DNA of 41,240 nucleotides, from the NCBI GenBank assembly GCA_023398815.1, contig JAEWRW010000054.1, forward strand, positions 1 to 41,240, read 5' to 3'. Each line of letters begins with the position of its first letter. Position 1 is the first letter of the stretch. A model generated the notes under the pieces. It did not search any database. It was not told the DNA's origin and saw only the letters and a list, made by a program, of their open reading frames with translations. The position numbers were made by a program, and so were the translations under genes. Of this stretch, positions 7,524-15,120 are shown piece after piece. Origin of the DNA: Bacillota bacterium (GTDB lineage Bacteria > Bacillota > Clostridia > Christensenellales > UMGS416).

Positions 7524-7712
7524 TTAGTTGTCGAGGTTGTTACGATCGTTGCAGTTGTCCAAGTCGTTCCGTTTGTTGTCCCGGTTGTTGTTGCTGTTGT
7601 TGCGGTTGCGCTGTTCCTGCTGCCGGCGCAGCTGGTCAAGCTCCTGTTTCTTCTGGTCGTTCAGACGGTTGTCATTCCGGTTGTCCAAATCGTTGTTGCG
7701 ACGGTTGTCCAT
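7524..7712 (-). CDS. Asn/Arg/Asp-rich low-complexity miniprotein
   Basis: This 62-residue open frame has AAAGGA about 9 bases before its ATG and sits between two terminators. About a third of the residues are Asn (20 of 62 by my count), with Arg, Asp and Gln making most of the rest. The ends repeat a similar pattern (NNDLDNRNDN near the start, RNDLDNCNDRNNLDN at the end), while the middle KKQELDQLRRQQEQ could form a short coiled coil. This composition is far from that of the neighbouring proteins. I do not recognise a family. It may be a real disordered protein, or a simple-sequence region that happens to be open. Confidence 0.55.
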   Translation of the reverse strand: MDNRRNNDLDNRNDNRLNDQKKQELDQLRRQQEQRNRNNSNNNRDNKRNDLDNCNDRNNLDN

Positions 7713-7767
7713 CGGCGTTCATCCTTTCCGGTATTTTGGTATTACTCTCCCCCGAACCGAAAAGGAT

Positions 7768-7794
7768 ATGCGCGCCATCGGGCGCGCATTTTTT
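7768..7794. terminator. Bidirectional terminator-like hairpin after lplA
   Basis: ATGCGCGCC (7768-7776) pairs perfectly with GGCGCGCAT (7781-7789), with T residues to 7794 on the plus strand and CTTTT after the stem on the minus strand. It lies just past the lplA stop and upstream of the Asn-rich gene. Confidence 0.75.
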
Positions 7795-7807
7795 GGAGTT
7801 TTTTTGG

Positions 7808-8794
7808 TTACAACGTGCTTTGGGCATCCAGCCAACCGGCCAGGTCGTCGGCCTCCTGCCGGGCGGGGTAGACCTGGCGAAGGGCCCGTGCCAGCGCCGC
7901 GGGGGAGTAAGGGAGGCCGGTGAACAACGCCGGCAGCGCGGCGATGAAGCTCTCGTCCATGGCGTCGGAGAAGCACTGCGCCTGGGTCACCCGCCCGTCG
8001 CGGGCGTTGAGCAGCAACTCCACACCGCCCCAGGGGAAGCGCGTGGTCAGTGTCACGTCAAAGCGTGGGGTCTGGCCGAAGCGCCACTCCCAGCTCTGCT
8101 GGCGCTGGTTGGCGGCGCGCAGCAGTTCCGCGTCCACCAGCTCCGCCGCCGGGCGTGTGGCGGCGGTGCCGTTGGCTTGCACAAAGGCCTGACACAGTGC
8201 CTGCCGCAGCCCCTCCACGGTGATGGTCGGCTGCAGATCACCCAGGTTCACCACCCGGCTTGTTACGCTCTGGATCCCCTTGGAGACCATCTTCTGCGGG
8301 GGTACCTGCAGGTAGCGGCTCAGGCGTTCCATGTCGGCAGCCACCAGCAGCGTGCCATGGTGGAGCGAGGCATTGACATGGTGGGCGAATGCATTGCCAG
8401 AGAACTTTCTGCCGTCGGCAAGGATGTCATTGCGGCCGGAGAAGGCGGCCTCGACCCCTAGCGAGCGCACGGCTGCCAACACCACCGCCAGGTTGTCCTC
8501 CAGACGGTAGCGCTCCCTGCCAGCAATGAACGAGAAATTGAGGTTCCCGAGGTCGTGATAGACCGCGCCGCCGCCGGTGATGCGCCGGGCGAGCTTGCCG
8601 CCCTCCTGCGCCAGCAGTTCATGGCGGCATTCCTGCCAGGGGTTCTGGTGGCGGCCAATGACGACGGTGTTGGCGTTCTGCCACAAAAAAAGGAGAAGGT
8701 CGTCGGGGCCGCAGGCGGCCAGCAGACTCTCCTCGGTCGCCAGGTTCTGCCACGGGTCGTGGCAGGTGGCGTCATTGACGATGGTAACGGACAT
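7808..8794 (-). CDS. lplA: Lipoate-protein ligase A
   Basis: This 328-residue enzyme activates lipoate with ATP and attaches it to lysines of lipoyl domains such as GcvH or E2 subunits. GAGAGGAAG lies about 4 bases upstream of the ATG. The BPL/LplA core is seen in RRITGGGAVYHDLGNLNFSF (residues 70-89), the catalytic Lys130 in DGRKFSGNA, and HHGTLLV. The last 80 residues match the small accessory domain of bacterial LplA. It is followed by a terminator and lies 26 bases downstream of the stress-protein gene, so cotranscription is likely. No lipoate-dependent complex is encoded in this window. Confidence 0.93.
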   Translation of the reverse strand: MSVTIVNDATCHDPWQNLATEESLLAACGPDDLLLFLWQNANTVVIGRHQNPWQECRHELLAQEGGKLARRITGGGAVYHDLGNLNFSFIAGRERYRLEDNLAVVLAAVRSLGVEAAFSGRNDILADGRKFSGNAFAHHVNASLHHGTLLVAADMERLSRYLQVPPQKMVSKGIQSVTSRVVNLGDLQPTITVEGLRQALCQAFVQANGTAATRPAAELVDAELLRAANQRQQSWEWRFGQTPRFDVTLTTRFPWGGVELLLNARDGRVTQAQCFSDAMDESFIAALPALFTGLPYSPAALARALRQVYPARQEADDLAGWLDAQSTL

Positions 8795-8820
8795 GAAACT
8801 TCCTCTCGGTCGGCTTTTGG

Positions 8821-9213
8821 TTACTCCAGCGAGGCGATGATGTGCACCGGCACATCGGGTAGCAACGCGCGCAGCTGCCAGATGACCCCGCCATCTTCCT
8901 TGCTGTTCTGGCGCGATTCGCCCAAGATGATGGCTTGGGCGTGGTGCTCGCGGGCGATGCGCGCGATGGTTTCGGGGACGTTATCGTTGCGTAGCACGCT
9001 CAGCTCCGCGCCGTGTTCCTTGGCGGTGGTGAAGAGGAAATCCAACGCCTCGCCCTCGCTGGGGTTGCCCAGCAGGTTGGTGCCGTTGGCCGCCACATGC
9101 AAGATGTCGAGCGCCGCGTTGTCCTGTCGGGCCAAGTCAGCTCCCCGGCGGATCAATCGTTCGCAGGACACCTGCCGGGTGACGCAGACCAGAATGCAGC
9201 CAGTTTCGGTCAT
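8821..9213 (-). CDS. KdpD-type universal stress domain protein
   Basis: This 130-residue protein is a stand-alone nucleotide-binding alpha/beta domain like the USP domain in the KdpD sensor kinase. It starts with ILVCVTRQVSCERLIRRGADLA and ends with ETIARIAREHHAQAIILGES followed by a variable tail. No kinase or sensor module is attached and the window holds no kdp genes. GGAGGAGG lies about 5 bases upstream of the ATG, and the ATGA overlap with the upstream membrane-protein gene indicates translational coupling. Its ligand and partner are unknown; a role in K+ or stress signalling is inference. Confidence 0.8.
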   Translation of the reverse strand: MTETGCILVCVTRQVSCERLIRRGADLARQDNAALDILHVAANGTNLLGNPSEGEALDFLFTTAKEHGAELSVLRNDNVPETIARIAREHHAQAIILGESRQNSKEDGGVIWQLRALLPDVPVHIIASLE

Positions 9214-9686
9214 TGCGCCTCCTCCTCAATGCGCAAGTCCTTCACAAAATTGCCGAAGAGTTTGCAGCGAATCTTTTGCCCCGGGGCAATGGGGAGGGGG
9301 AACCGGGAAAGCTCCACATACAGCACGCGGCCGCCGGATTTGTCAGGATCTTCGCCCGTCAGCAGGTGGACGGCGCGGCAGTCCAACCCATCCTTGTGGG
9401 AGGTTTCCTCGTCAATGCTTCCGATTTCACCGGCAATCTCGTGTTCGGTGCCGATGATGAGGTCGCGCAGGAAACGCCGCCAGACGATGAGCTTGACCCC
9501 GAAAAACCCCCACAAAAAAACAGAGCCCGCGGCCAGCACAAAGGCGGCAAGGGCGTTGAGCCACGCCTGCCGGGTGGTCAGCGCCACCACCAGCAGCGCA
9601 ACACAAAGCCCGGCAAACACGGTGTATGCGATGAGATAAAGGAGAAAGGCGCGATTTGCCTTGTCAGTATCTGTTTGTGTGTACAT
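9210..9686 (-). CDS. Two-helix membrane protein of unknown function
   Basis: This 158-residue protein has two hydrophobic helices (about residues 13-35 and 41-62) and a soluble C-terminal part of about 95 residues predicted as beta-rich. The start at 9686 is chosen because GGAGGG lies 7 bases before it. The C-terminal region, with VLYVELSRFPLPIAPGQKIRCKLFG, looks like an OB-like or SH3-like barrel, but I cannot name a family. It overlaps the next gene, the KdpD-type domain protein, by 4 bases, so the two products probably act together at the membrane (inference). A good -10 box lies upstream. Confidence 0.78.
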   Translation of the reverse strand: MYTQTDTDKANRAFLLYLIAYTVFAGLCVALLVVALTTRQAWLNALAAFVLAAGSVFLWGFFGVKLIVWRRFLRDLIIGTEHEIAGEIGSIDEETSHKDGLDCRAVHLLTGEDPDKSGGRVLYVELSRFPLPIAPGQKIRCKLFGNFVKDLRIEEEAQ

Positions 9687-9708
9687 GAGCAGCCCTCCAG
9701 ACCCCCCC

Positions 9709-9737
9709 ATTATACCCGACCATCCGGCAACAGTCCA
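9709..9737 (-). promoter_or_regulatory. Promoter of the membrane protein/stress domain operon
   Basis: On the minus strand TATAAT (9709-9714) is preceded at 17 bases by TGGACT (9732-9737). The -10 box is perfect and the -35 weak. The site lies 22 bases upstream of the start codon at 9686. Confidence 0.6.
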
Positions 9738-9766
9738 TGGGCAAGAGGCGAGATCGAGCGGGGGCT

Positions 9767-10933
9767 TTACTCTTCGACAGCCATCTCATCCGCCGAGGTC
9801 CGGTTCCGGTAAGCGACCTTGCTCTGGTACATCAGGCTATCCAGCAATCGCAGATAATGATCGGCGGAGGGGGTGTTGTGCGGGTCAAAAACTGCGTAAC
9901 CCATGCTTACCGACAGCGGTATCACGGGCTGCTCGGCACGATTGAAGGCCACAAGGGAGTCAGAAATGCGATTCACCACGTCCTTCAGGCGATGGTCGTT
10001 GGGGCAATCCAGCAGCAGCACAAACTCATCGCCGCCGTACCGGGCAATGAAGTCGTTGTGCCGCAGGCAGCTTTGCAGGATGCGCACGGTGTTGCACAGT
10101 GCGACGTCTCCCTCCAGGTGCCCATAGGTGTCGTTGATGGTTTTGAAGTTGTCGACGTCCAGCAGGATGGCGGCAAAGGGACGATCGGATGCGTTCTCCA
10201 CCCGGTAAGCCAGGTATCGGTCAAGCTGCCTTCGGTTGTATGCACCCGTCAGGTGGTCAACCTGCAGCAGTTGGTTTTGCATGTTGAGCTGCACCAGCAG
10301 GAGCCCAAGGGTGATGCAGGGCCAGATGGTCAATGCGCCATACTGGAAATACTGAAAGGCCATGCCGGCTACGGGCAGCAGGGTAAACGAAACCATGGTG
10401 AATAGGTGGTTGCGATCCACTTGCTTGCGGTGCAGCACCAGGTACAGAAGGATGATGGGCAGGGAGAAATAGGACAGCACGGTGTGCAGGGGCAGGAGAG
10501 GCCCGCGGTGGTAGTACCCAAGCGCGTCGAAGGAAAAAAACCAGCCGGTCCAACTATTCAGGGTGACCAGGACCAAATTGATCAGGAAGAGTGGCAGCAG
10601 CGACAACAACCATGGGTTTTTGGGGGAGGGGCGGCTGGTGCCGGTGCGCAGCATCACATAATACAGCCAGCACAACCCGATGAGCGGATCGCACGCATAC
10701 CCCAGGAAATTCACAACCTGGGCGGCCACTATGGCGTAGGGATTGGTGACGCCGTTGAGCAACACGCTGGCAATATCGAGACCGGTCTGGAACACGGCGC
10801 ACTCCAGGAGCAGCAAATAGGCATGGGTATAACCGATTCGCTCTTGGCGGTGGAAGCCATGGTTGAGGCGAACCAAAAACAATATGAGAAGGGAAAACGC
10901 TTCAATGTCAATGCGGATGTATGCAGTCAGCAT
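9767..10933 (-). CDS. Membrane-anchored diguanylate cyclase (GGDEF)
   Basis: This 388-residue protein makes cyclic di-GMP from two GTP. The start at 10933 is supported by AGGTG at 6 bases; frames open further upstream run into the repeat element. Residues 5-215 hold about six or seven hydrophobic helices forming a membrane sensor without a recognisable ligand motif. The GGDEF domain starts near DHLTGAYNRRQLDRYL; LDVDNFKTINDTYGHLEGD follows, and the active-site motif GGDEF is intact at 300-304. An inhibitory I-site, RHND at 291-294, lies five residues before it, so product feedback is expected. It is monocistronic or reads into the downstream operon, as no terminator is seen. Confidence 0.93.
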   Translation of the reverse strand: MLTAYIRIDIEAFSLLILFLVRLNHGFHRQERIGYTHAYLLLLECAVFQTGLDIASVLLNGVTNPYAIVAAQVVNFLGYACDPLIGLCWLYYVMLRTGTSRPSPKNPWLLSLLPLFLINLVLVTLNSWTGWFFSFDALGYYHRGPLLPLHTVLSYFSLPIILLYLVLHRKQVDRNHLFTMVSFTLLPVAGMAFQYFQYGALTIWPCITLGLLLVQLNMQNQLLQVDHLTGAYNRRQLDRYLAYRVENASDRPFAAILLDVDNFKTINDTYGHLEGDVALCNTVRILQSCLRHNDFIARYGGDEFVLLLDCPNDHRLKDVVNRISDSLVAFNRAEQPVIPLSVSMGYAVFDPHNTPSADHYLRLLDSLMYQSKVAYRNRTSADEMAVEE

Positions 10934-10982
10934 GCTTTGCACCTGTCCGGCCGCGTTGGGTCCATGCCCTGCGGTTGGAATG

Positions 10983-11011
10983 ATTGTATACACTTCTGGT
11001 TCGCCTGTCAA
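10983..11011 (-). promoter_or_regulatory. Sigma-A promoter of the diguanylate cyclase gene
   Basis: On the minus strand the consensus TTGACA (11006-11011) and TACAAT (10983-10988) are 17 bases apart. The start codon is about 50 bases downstream. The promoter lies just outside the left hairpin copy bounding repeat element C. Confidence 0.8.
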
Positions 11012-11032
11012 ATGCGGGCAGAAGTGCGACAA

Positions 11033-11067
11033 CGAAAACGGCTGCCCGTGCAAAGAGACGGGTAGCC
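11033..11067. repeat. Left copy of 35-bp hairpin direct repeat bounding element C
   Basis: This matches 11390-11424 in 33 of 35 positions in direct orientation. It carries the hairpin arms GGCTGCCCGT and ACGGGTAGCC around the loop GCAAAGAG. The right copy is the natural terminator position of the ferredoxin-type gene, so this copy looks like a duplicate made when element C arrived (inference). Confidence 0.75.
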
Positions 11068-11389
11068 TTTCGCATCCGACGCTGGAGCGTCGGATGCGAT
11101 TTAGACACCTTGTTCTCATTGTCACCAAATCGGTCGCCGCGCAGGTCGCCGACTCTCAGTCCCGCGTTGCGGCAGACGATTCTTCAGAATCGTTGAGAGC
11201 AACGCGAGCATTGCGTAGCAATGCGATGGACCGATCATAAACTGTTGCTCTCATGCGGTTTTCTTAGGATACGTTCCGCCTGCGGGCGAACTTTTCTTTT
11301 CTACTCACGCTGGCTTTTCCTTACTTCCCGCCGAATGAATCGGCGGGAAGTTCGTTCTCATTTGCTCTTTCATATGGTCTGTAAACACA
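11068..11389 (+). repeat. Structured repeat element, copy C
   Basis: No gene is present in this 322-bp stretch. P1 is a perfect 13-bp hairpin, CGCATCCGACGCT (11071-11083) with 11086-11098. The P2 arms ATCGGTC (11129-11135) and GACCGAT (11229-11235) enclose a branched domain: CTCTCA/TGAGAG, ACGATTC/GAATCGT and GCATTGC/GCAATGC. P3 is an 11-bp hairpin, CTTCCCGCCGA (11324-11334) with 11340-11350. The inner domain is shared with copy B; the P1-P2-P3 order is shared with all copies. Confidence 0.8.
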
Positions 11390-11426
11390 CGAAAGCGGCT
11401 GCCCGTGCAAAGAGACGGGCAGCCGC
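11390..11426 (-). terminator. Terminator of the ferredoxin-type gene, also right repeat copy of element C
   Basis: GCGGCTGCCCGT (11395-11406) pairs perfectly over 12 bp with 11415-11426, loop GCAAAGAG. On the minus strand it follows the ferredoxin gene stop by 21 bases and is followed by TTTCGTG, a weak T-tract. The 35-base unit 11390-11424 is duplicated at 11033-11067. Confidence 0.78.
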
Positions 11427-11447
11427 TTGGTGGTTGGCACAGGGTTA

Positions 11448-12182
11448 TTACTCCAGCACGTCCCCATTGACGTCGAGGGTGACAATCTGCCAGGGGATCA
11501 TGACGCCGGCCTCGGCCATGGCCCGCTTGGCGGCCTGCACAATGCCGCCGCAGCAGGGCACCGACATGCGCAGGATGGTGAGGGATTGGATGTCATTCTG
11601 GCGGAAGATGTCAGCCAGCTTCTCGCTGTAATCCACGTCATCCAGCTTGGGGCAGCCGATCAGCGTGATGCGGTTGCGCATCCAGCGGCTGTGGACGTTG
11701 GCGTTGGCAAAGGCCGTGCAGTCCGCGGCGATAAGCAGGTTGGCACCCTGCAGATAGGGGGCGTTGGTCGGCACCAGGCGGATCTGGCAGGGCCACTGGC
11801 GCAGGGCCGAGGGCCGTTCGCCGGCGGTCGTCTCCTCCGCCTGGGGCTTGGGGGCCGGTGCGTCAAAGGTGCGCAGCCGCGAGCCGGGGCAGCCGCCGCC
11901 GTGGATGTGCTGGGCCGGCGCGGGGGCCGGAGCAGGCGCGGCCTTGGCAGCCATGTGCTGGGCTACGGCGGCCTCGTCAAAGGCATCGGCCTCCCGCTCC
12001 TCCATGGTGATGGCCCCGGTGGGGCAGTGGGGCAAGCAGGCCCCCAGGCCGTCGCAGTAGCTTTCGCTCACCAGTCGCGCCTTGCCGTCGATCATCTGGA
12101 TGGCACCCTCGTGGCAGGCCGAGGCACACACACCGCAGCCGTTGCATTTTTCTTCGTCTATCACAATGATGTTGCGCTTCAT
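11448..12182 (-). CDS. 4Fe-4S ferredoxin-domain protein with Cys-rich C-terminal domain
   Basis: This 244-residue protein begins with two ferredoxin-type clusters: CNGCGVCASACHEGA and a second, CDGLGACLPHCPTGA, in which the spacing of the first Cys is altered. A Pro/Ala linker rich in PAPAPA follows, then a conserved C-terminal domain with isolated cysteines in IAADCTAFA, IGCPKLDD and VPCCGG, which could hold a further cluster. The start at 12182 has GGAGG 7 bases away; the ATG at 12188 is too close. Such proteins are widespread in anaerobic Clostridia and probably pass electrons to an unidentified partner. It is monocistronic with a strong terminator. Confidence 0.88.
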   Translation of the reverse strand: MKRNIIVIDEEKCNGCGVCASACHEGAIQMIDGKARLVSESYCDGLGACLPHCPTGAITMEEREADAFDEAAVAQHMAAKAAPAPAPAPAQHIHGGGCPGSRLRTFDAPAPKPQAEETTAGERPSALRQWPCQIRLVPTNAPYLQGANLLIAADCTAFANANVHSRWMRNRITLIGCPKLDDVDYSEKLADIFRQNDIQSLTILRMSVPCCGGIVQAAKRAMAEAGVMIPWQIVTLDVNGDVLE

Positions 12183-12293
12183 GTTCATTCCTCCGTCGTT
12201 GCTTTCGATGGTGTCATTGTACCGGACAGTGAACGAACATTCCGTATCCGATGTTACGATTTTCGATGGTTTTTGAAACCAGCCTGCCCATGG

Positions 12294-13865
12294 TTAATCG
12301 CCTTCGACTTCCGAGTTGGTGCCATCCTCATCCGGGTCGATAAAGCTCCAATCCTCATTGGGGGTATATTCGATGTTGCGTTGGGCCAGCGTCGCCTGCC
12401 CGCGCCAACGTGCCAGCGTCGCCGTTTCCCACTGGGTTTGGGTACGGATGCCAGCACCGGCGGAGAGTGCCGCGCGGACATTGTTTGCCACATCGGCGTT
12501 TTGGTCATCCAGCAGCACCGCCAGATAGGGAATGGCCGAGTCCGACAGGTTGTACAGCGTTTCAATGTCGATTTCACTGGTTTGCCCGCGCTGGTAGGCC
12601 GCCACGTTGTACTGGGCGATGCGGGCGTCCATGTCCGCCAGGTTGAGCGCCAGGTACCAGCCCACAAAGACAGCGGCGCAAAAGCGCAGCAGCTGGAACG
12701 ACGGACGATACAGCCGAATGCCTAGCGCCACGAAGAAGACTGCGCACAGCACGATGAACCAGGTGACGTACACCCGCAGCTGCGTCAGGCCGTAGGCCTC
12801 CATGTAGAGGGCCATCTTGGCCAACTCCGAGGCGCACAGCAGAAGCGTCAGCGCCACCAGCGCCGTCTCCATCACCGTGAGGAAACGCCGCCCGGTACCT
12901 TCTCGGCTGCTCAGCACCATGGAAAGCCCCAGCACGATGAGGTTGAGCACGATGACGACCACCAGCTCACCAAAGCCACGCCGGGCGTAATCGGCATAGG
13001 TGAACCCCACCGGCAGAAGACTGCGGAAAGCGCCGAACAGATACCCGAACTGGACGAGGATGAACAGGAGGTAGGCGGCGTTGACGAGCGCCATGGCAGT
13101 GGCAAAGAGGCGGGCGTCAGCCACCTGGGTCTTGCGCGCGGGCGACAAGGTGTTGTTCACGCGGCCATGCCGCAGGGCATAGAGCAGGCCGAAGAGCGGG
13201 ACGGTGACCACCAGGCTGGCGATCACAAACCCGAAGTGTTCACTCCAGTGGAAGTTGGCAAAGAGGTTCTTCGCCACCTGGCTCAGCAGGGCGTCGGCGT
13301 TCACCAGCAGCAGCCCCACGATGAGCAGCAGCGGCAAACCGATGGCCAAGCCATAAATCACCGGCAGGTATTCCTTGTGTTGCCCGGCCTTCATGCGGTG
13401 GCCCAGCACCGTGAACGGCGCGGGGATGTTGACCAGGGGCAGCACCACCACGGCGTTCAGGGCGTCCACCAGGGTGCCGGCCGAAGCGCGGGGGTACAGG
13501 CGGTTTCCTGTCAGGGCCGTGAGATGGAGCCCCACCAACCCCACCAGCAGCGGGAAGTTGAGAAATTGCAGCACAGGATTGTTGAAGAGCCCATAGCAGG
13601 CCGTCAGCAGCGCGATGGCCGCCGGCAGTGCCCATCCCGTCCTCTGCAAGCCACCGGGGCGACGGGAGAGGTACCACAGCGCCACGGCATAGGAGAGCGC
13701 CACCACCGCCACCATGGAAAGGCCCACGCCCACGCGCAGTACTGTCTCCGCCGCAAAGAGCGCCACCCCAAACACCAATGGTATAAACAGTCGGTCGAGG
13801 CCGTCGCTCAGGTTGGCGGGGGGCATGCTGCCAACGGTCGATGCCTCAAAGGGAGTTTCCTGCAT
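12294..13865 (-). CDS. DUF4173-type polytopic membrane protein
   Basis: This 523-residue protein has about a dozen hydrophobic helices between residues 20 and 430 and a soluble acidic tail ending in DPDEDGTNSEVEGD. The segment FTYADYARRGFGELVVV is the hallmark of the DUF4153/DUF4173 family of unknown function. The start at 13865 follows GAGGTGA by 5 bases. The tail contains helical repeat-like segments (NLSDSAIPYLAVLLDDQNA) that resemble HEAT-like units. It is transcribed alone from a good promoter at 13922-13950. A transport or sensor role cannot be decided. Confidence 0.85.
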   Translation of the reverse strand: MQETPFEASTVGSMPPANLSDGLDRLFIPLVFGVALFAAETVLRVGVGLSMVAVVALSYAVALWYLSRRPGGLQRTGWALPAAIALLTACYGLFNNPVLQFLNFPLLVGLVGLHLTALTGNRLYPRASAGTLVDALNAVVVLPLVNIPAPFTVLGHRMKAGQHKEYLPVIYGLAIGLPLLLIVGLLLVNADALLSQVAKNLFANFHWSEHFGFVIASLVVTVPLFGLLYALRHGRVNNTLSPARKTQVADARLFATAMALVNAAYLLFILVQFGYLFGAFRSLLPVGFTYADYARRGFGELVVVIVLNLIVLGLSMVLSSREGTGRRFLTVMETALVALTLLLCASELAKMALYMEAYGLTQLRVYVTWFIVLCAVFFVALGIRLYRPSFQLLRFCAAVFVGWYLALNLADMDARIAQYNVAAYQRGQTSEIDIETLYNLSDSAIPYLAVLLDDQNADVANNVRAALSAGAGIRTQTQWETATLARWRGQATLAQRNIEYTPNEDWSFIDPDEDGTNSEVEGD

Positions 13866-13921
13866 GTCATTCACCTCATTTTTGGTTTGGTCGACCGGTA
13901 CGCCGACCTTTGCTCGGCCCC

Positions 13922-13950
13922 ATCATAGCACGACGGGCACGCTGAAGCAA
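13922..13950 (-). promoter_or_regulatory. Extended -10 promoter of the DUF4173 gene
   Basis: On the minus strand TTGCTT (13945-13950) and TATGAT (13922-13927) are 17 bases apart, with TGC before the -10 box. It lies about 57 bases upstream of the start codon. Confidence 0.7.
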
Positions 13951-13955
13951 TAAAA

Positions 13956-13976
13956 ATTTATTGAAAATCAATAAAT
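13956..13976. promoter_or_regulatory. AT-rich palindrome upstream of the DUF4173 promoter
   Basis: ATTTATTG and CAATAAAT form an 8-bp perfect inverted repeat with a 5-base centre, 5 bases upstream of the -35 box. It stands out in GC-rich surroundings and is a plausible regulator site; no known consensus fits well. Confidence 0.5.
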
Positions 13977-14085
13977 GGCATGTCGCTTTACGCGCGGCAG
14001 GGGGATTGGGAGCAGTGGCTTGGGTGGGGCACAATGTCGGGCGAGCGGAGCCGCCTGACGCGACGTTGGGTTCCCCATGACGACA

Positions 14086-14119
14086 GAAAAATTGCCCGGC
14101 GACTGGAGCGCCGGGCAAT
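14086..14119 (-). terminator. Terminator of the dehydrogenase/PHP operon
   Basis: ATTGCCCGGCG (14091-14101) pairs perfectly over 11 bp with 14109-14119. On the minus strand it is followed by TTTTTCTG and lies 30 bases past the dehydrogenase stop. Confidence 0.9.
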
Positions 14120-14149
14120 GGATTTGCGGACTATCTTTGATCGAAGAAA

Positions 14150-15109
14150 TTAGTATAGGTTGACCTTATCCACCGCGCCGGGCAGCGGCTCCCCGGCGGC
14201 CCAGGCCGCCAGGTTCTCGGCGAACCACTCGGCCAGGCGGCGCTCCCAGTGGGGGGCTGACGGGCCGGAGATGTGGGGCGTGATGATGACGCCCGGCAGC
14301 TGCCACAGCCGGTGTTCCGGCGGCAGCGGTTCGGGTTCGGTCACATCCAGCCCCGCACCGCCCAGGTGGCCGCTCTCAATGAGGTCGGCCAGCGCCTCGT
14401 GGTCGACGATGGAGCCGCGCCCGATGTTCACAAGGCAGGCACCGGGCTTCATGCGGGCGAGCCGCTCTCTGTGGAACAACCCTTGGGTGGCGGGGGAACC
14501 GGGCAGGCAGATAGCTACATAGTCGCTGCGGCCCACGAGCTCGTCAAGCCCGTCCTCGCCGTAGAGCAGATCCTGCACGTTGGCTGGCCGCTCCATGGGG
14601 GTGCGCTTGAAGGCCAGCGTGGTGCACCCAAAGGGCGGCAACAGGGCGGCCAGGTGGCTGCCAATGTCGCCATACCCCACGATGCCGACGGTGGCGCTGT
14701 GGAACTCCCGACAGCGGGGCACACCGCCCCAGCGGCCGGCGGGCATGTTGCGCACGCTTGGCCCGATGCGGTGGGAGAGGGCCAGCATCAGCGCCAGCAG
14801 ATGCTCGGCAATCGGGATGCCGTAGACCCCCGCGCTGTTGGAGACGGGCAACCCCTGCCCATAGAGCCGCATGGCCTCGGGCAGGATGTGGTCGATGCCG
14901 GCGCTGGCCGTGTGGATGTACTTGATGTTTGTGAGTTTGGGCAGCCACGCCGGGTCCACGTGCCCCATCAGCACGTCGGCCCAGGCCAGCTGTTCGTCGG
15001 TGGGGGTTTCCTTGCGGGCGAGCATGTGGAAGTGGAACTGGGGAAACCGCGCCTGCAGCTTCGCCAGGTTTTCTTCGTAGAGATGGAGGGTGATGAGCAC
15101 GTTTGGCAT
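14150..15109 (-). CDS. D-isomer-specific 2-hydroxyacid dehydrogenase
   Basis: This 319-residue NAD(P)-dependent enzyme reduces a 2-keto acid to a D-2-hydroxyacid, or the reverse. The Rossmann motif is VGIVGYGDIGSHLA (G145, G147, G150). The catalytic set is intact: Arg231 in NIGRGSIVD, Glu260 in VTEPEPLP and His279 in TPHISG. AAAGGAAA lies about 5 bases before the ATG, only 11 bases after the stop of the PHP phosphatase gene, so they share a transcript ending at the 14086 terminator. The sequence resembles the GyaR/YcdW-like branch; exact substrate unknown. It lacks the ACT domain of SerA. Confidence 0.92.
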   Translation of the reverse strand: MPNVLITLHLYEENLAKLQARFPQFHFHMLARKETPTDEQLAWADVLMGHVDPAWLPKLTNIKYIHTASAGIDHILPEAMRLYGQGLPVSNSAGVYGIPIAEHLLALMLALSHRIGPSVRNMPAGRWGGVPRCREFHSATVGIVGYGDIGSHLAALLPPFGCTTLAFKRTPMERPANVQDLLYGEDGLDELVGRSDYVAICLPGSPATQGLFHRERLARMKPGACLVNIGRGSIVDHEALADLIESGHLGGAGLDVTEPEPLPPEHRLWQLPGVIITPHISGPSAPHWERRLAEWFAENLAAWAAGEPLPGAVDKVNLY

Positions 15110-15120
15110 ATTGTTTCCTT

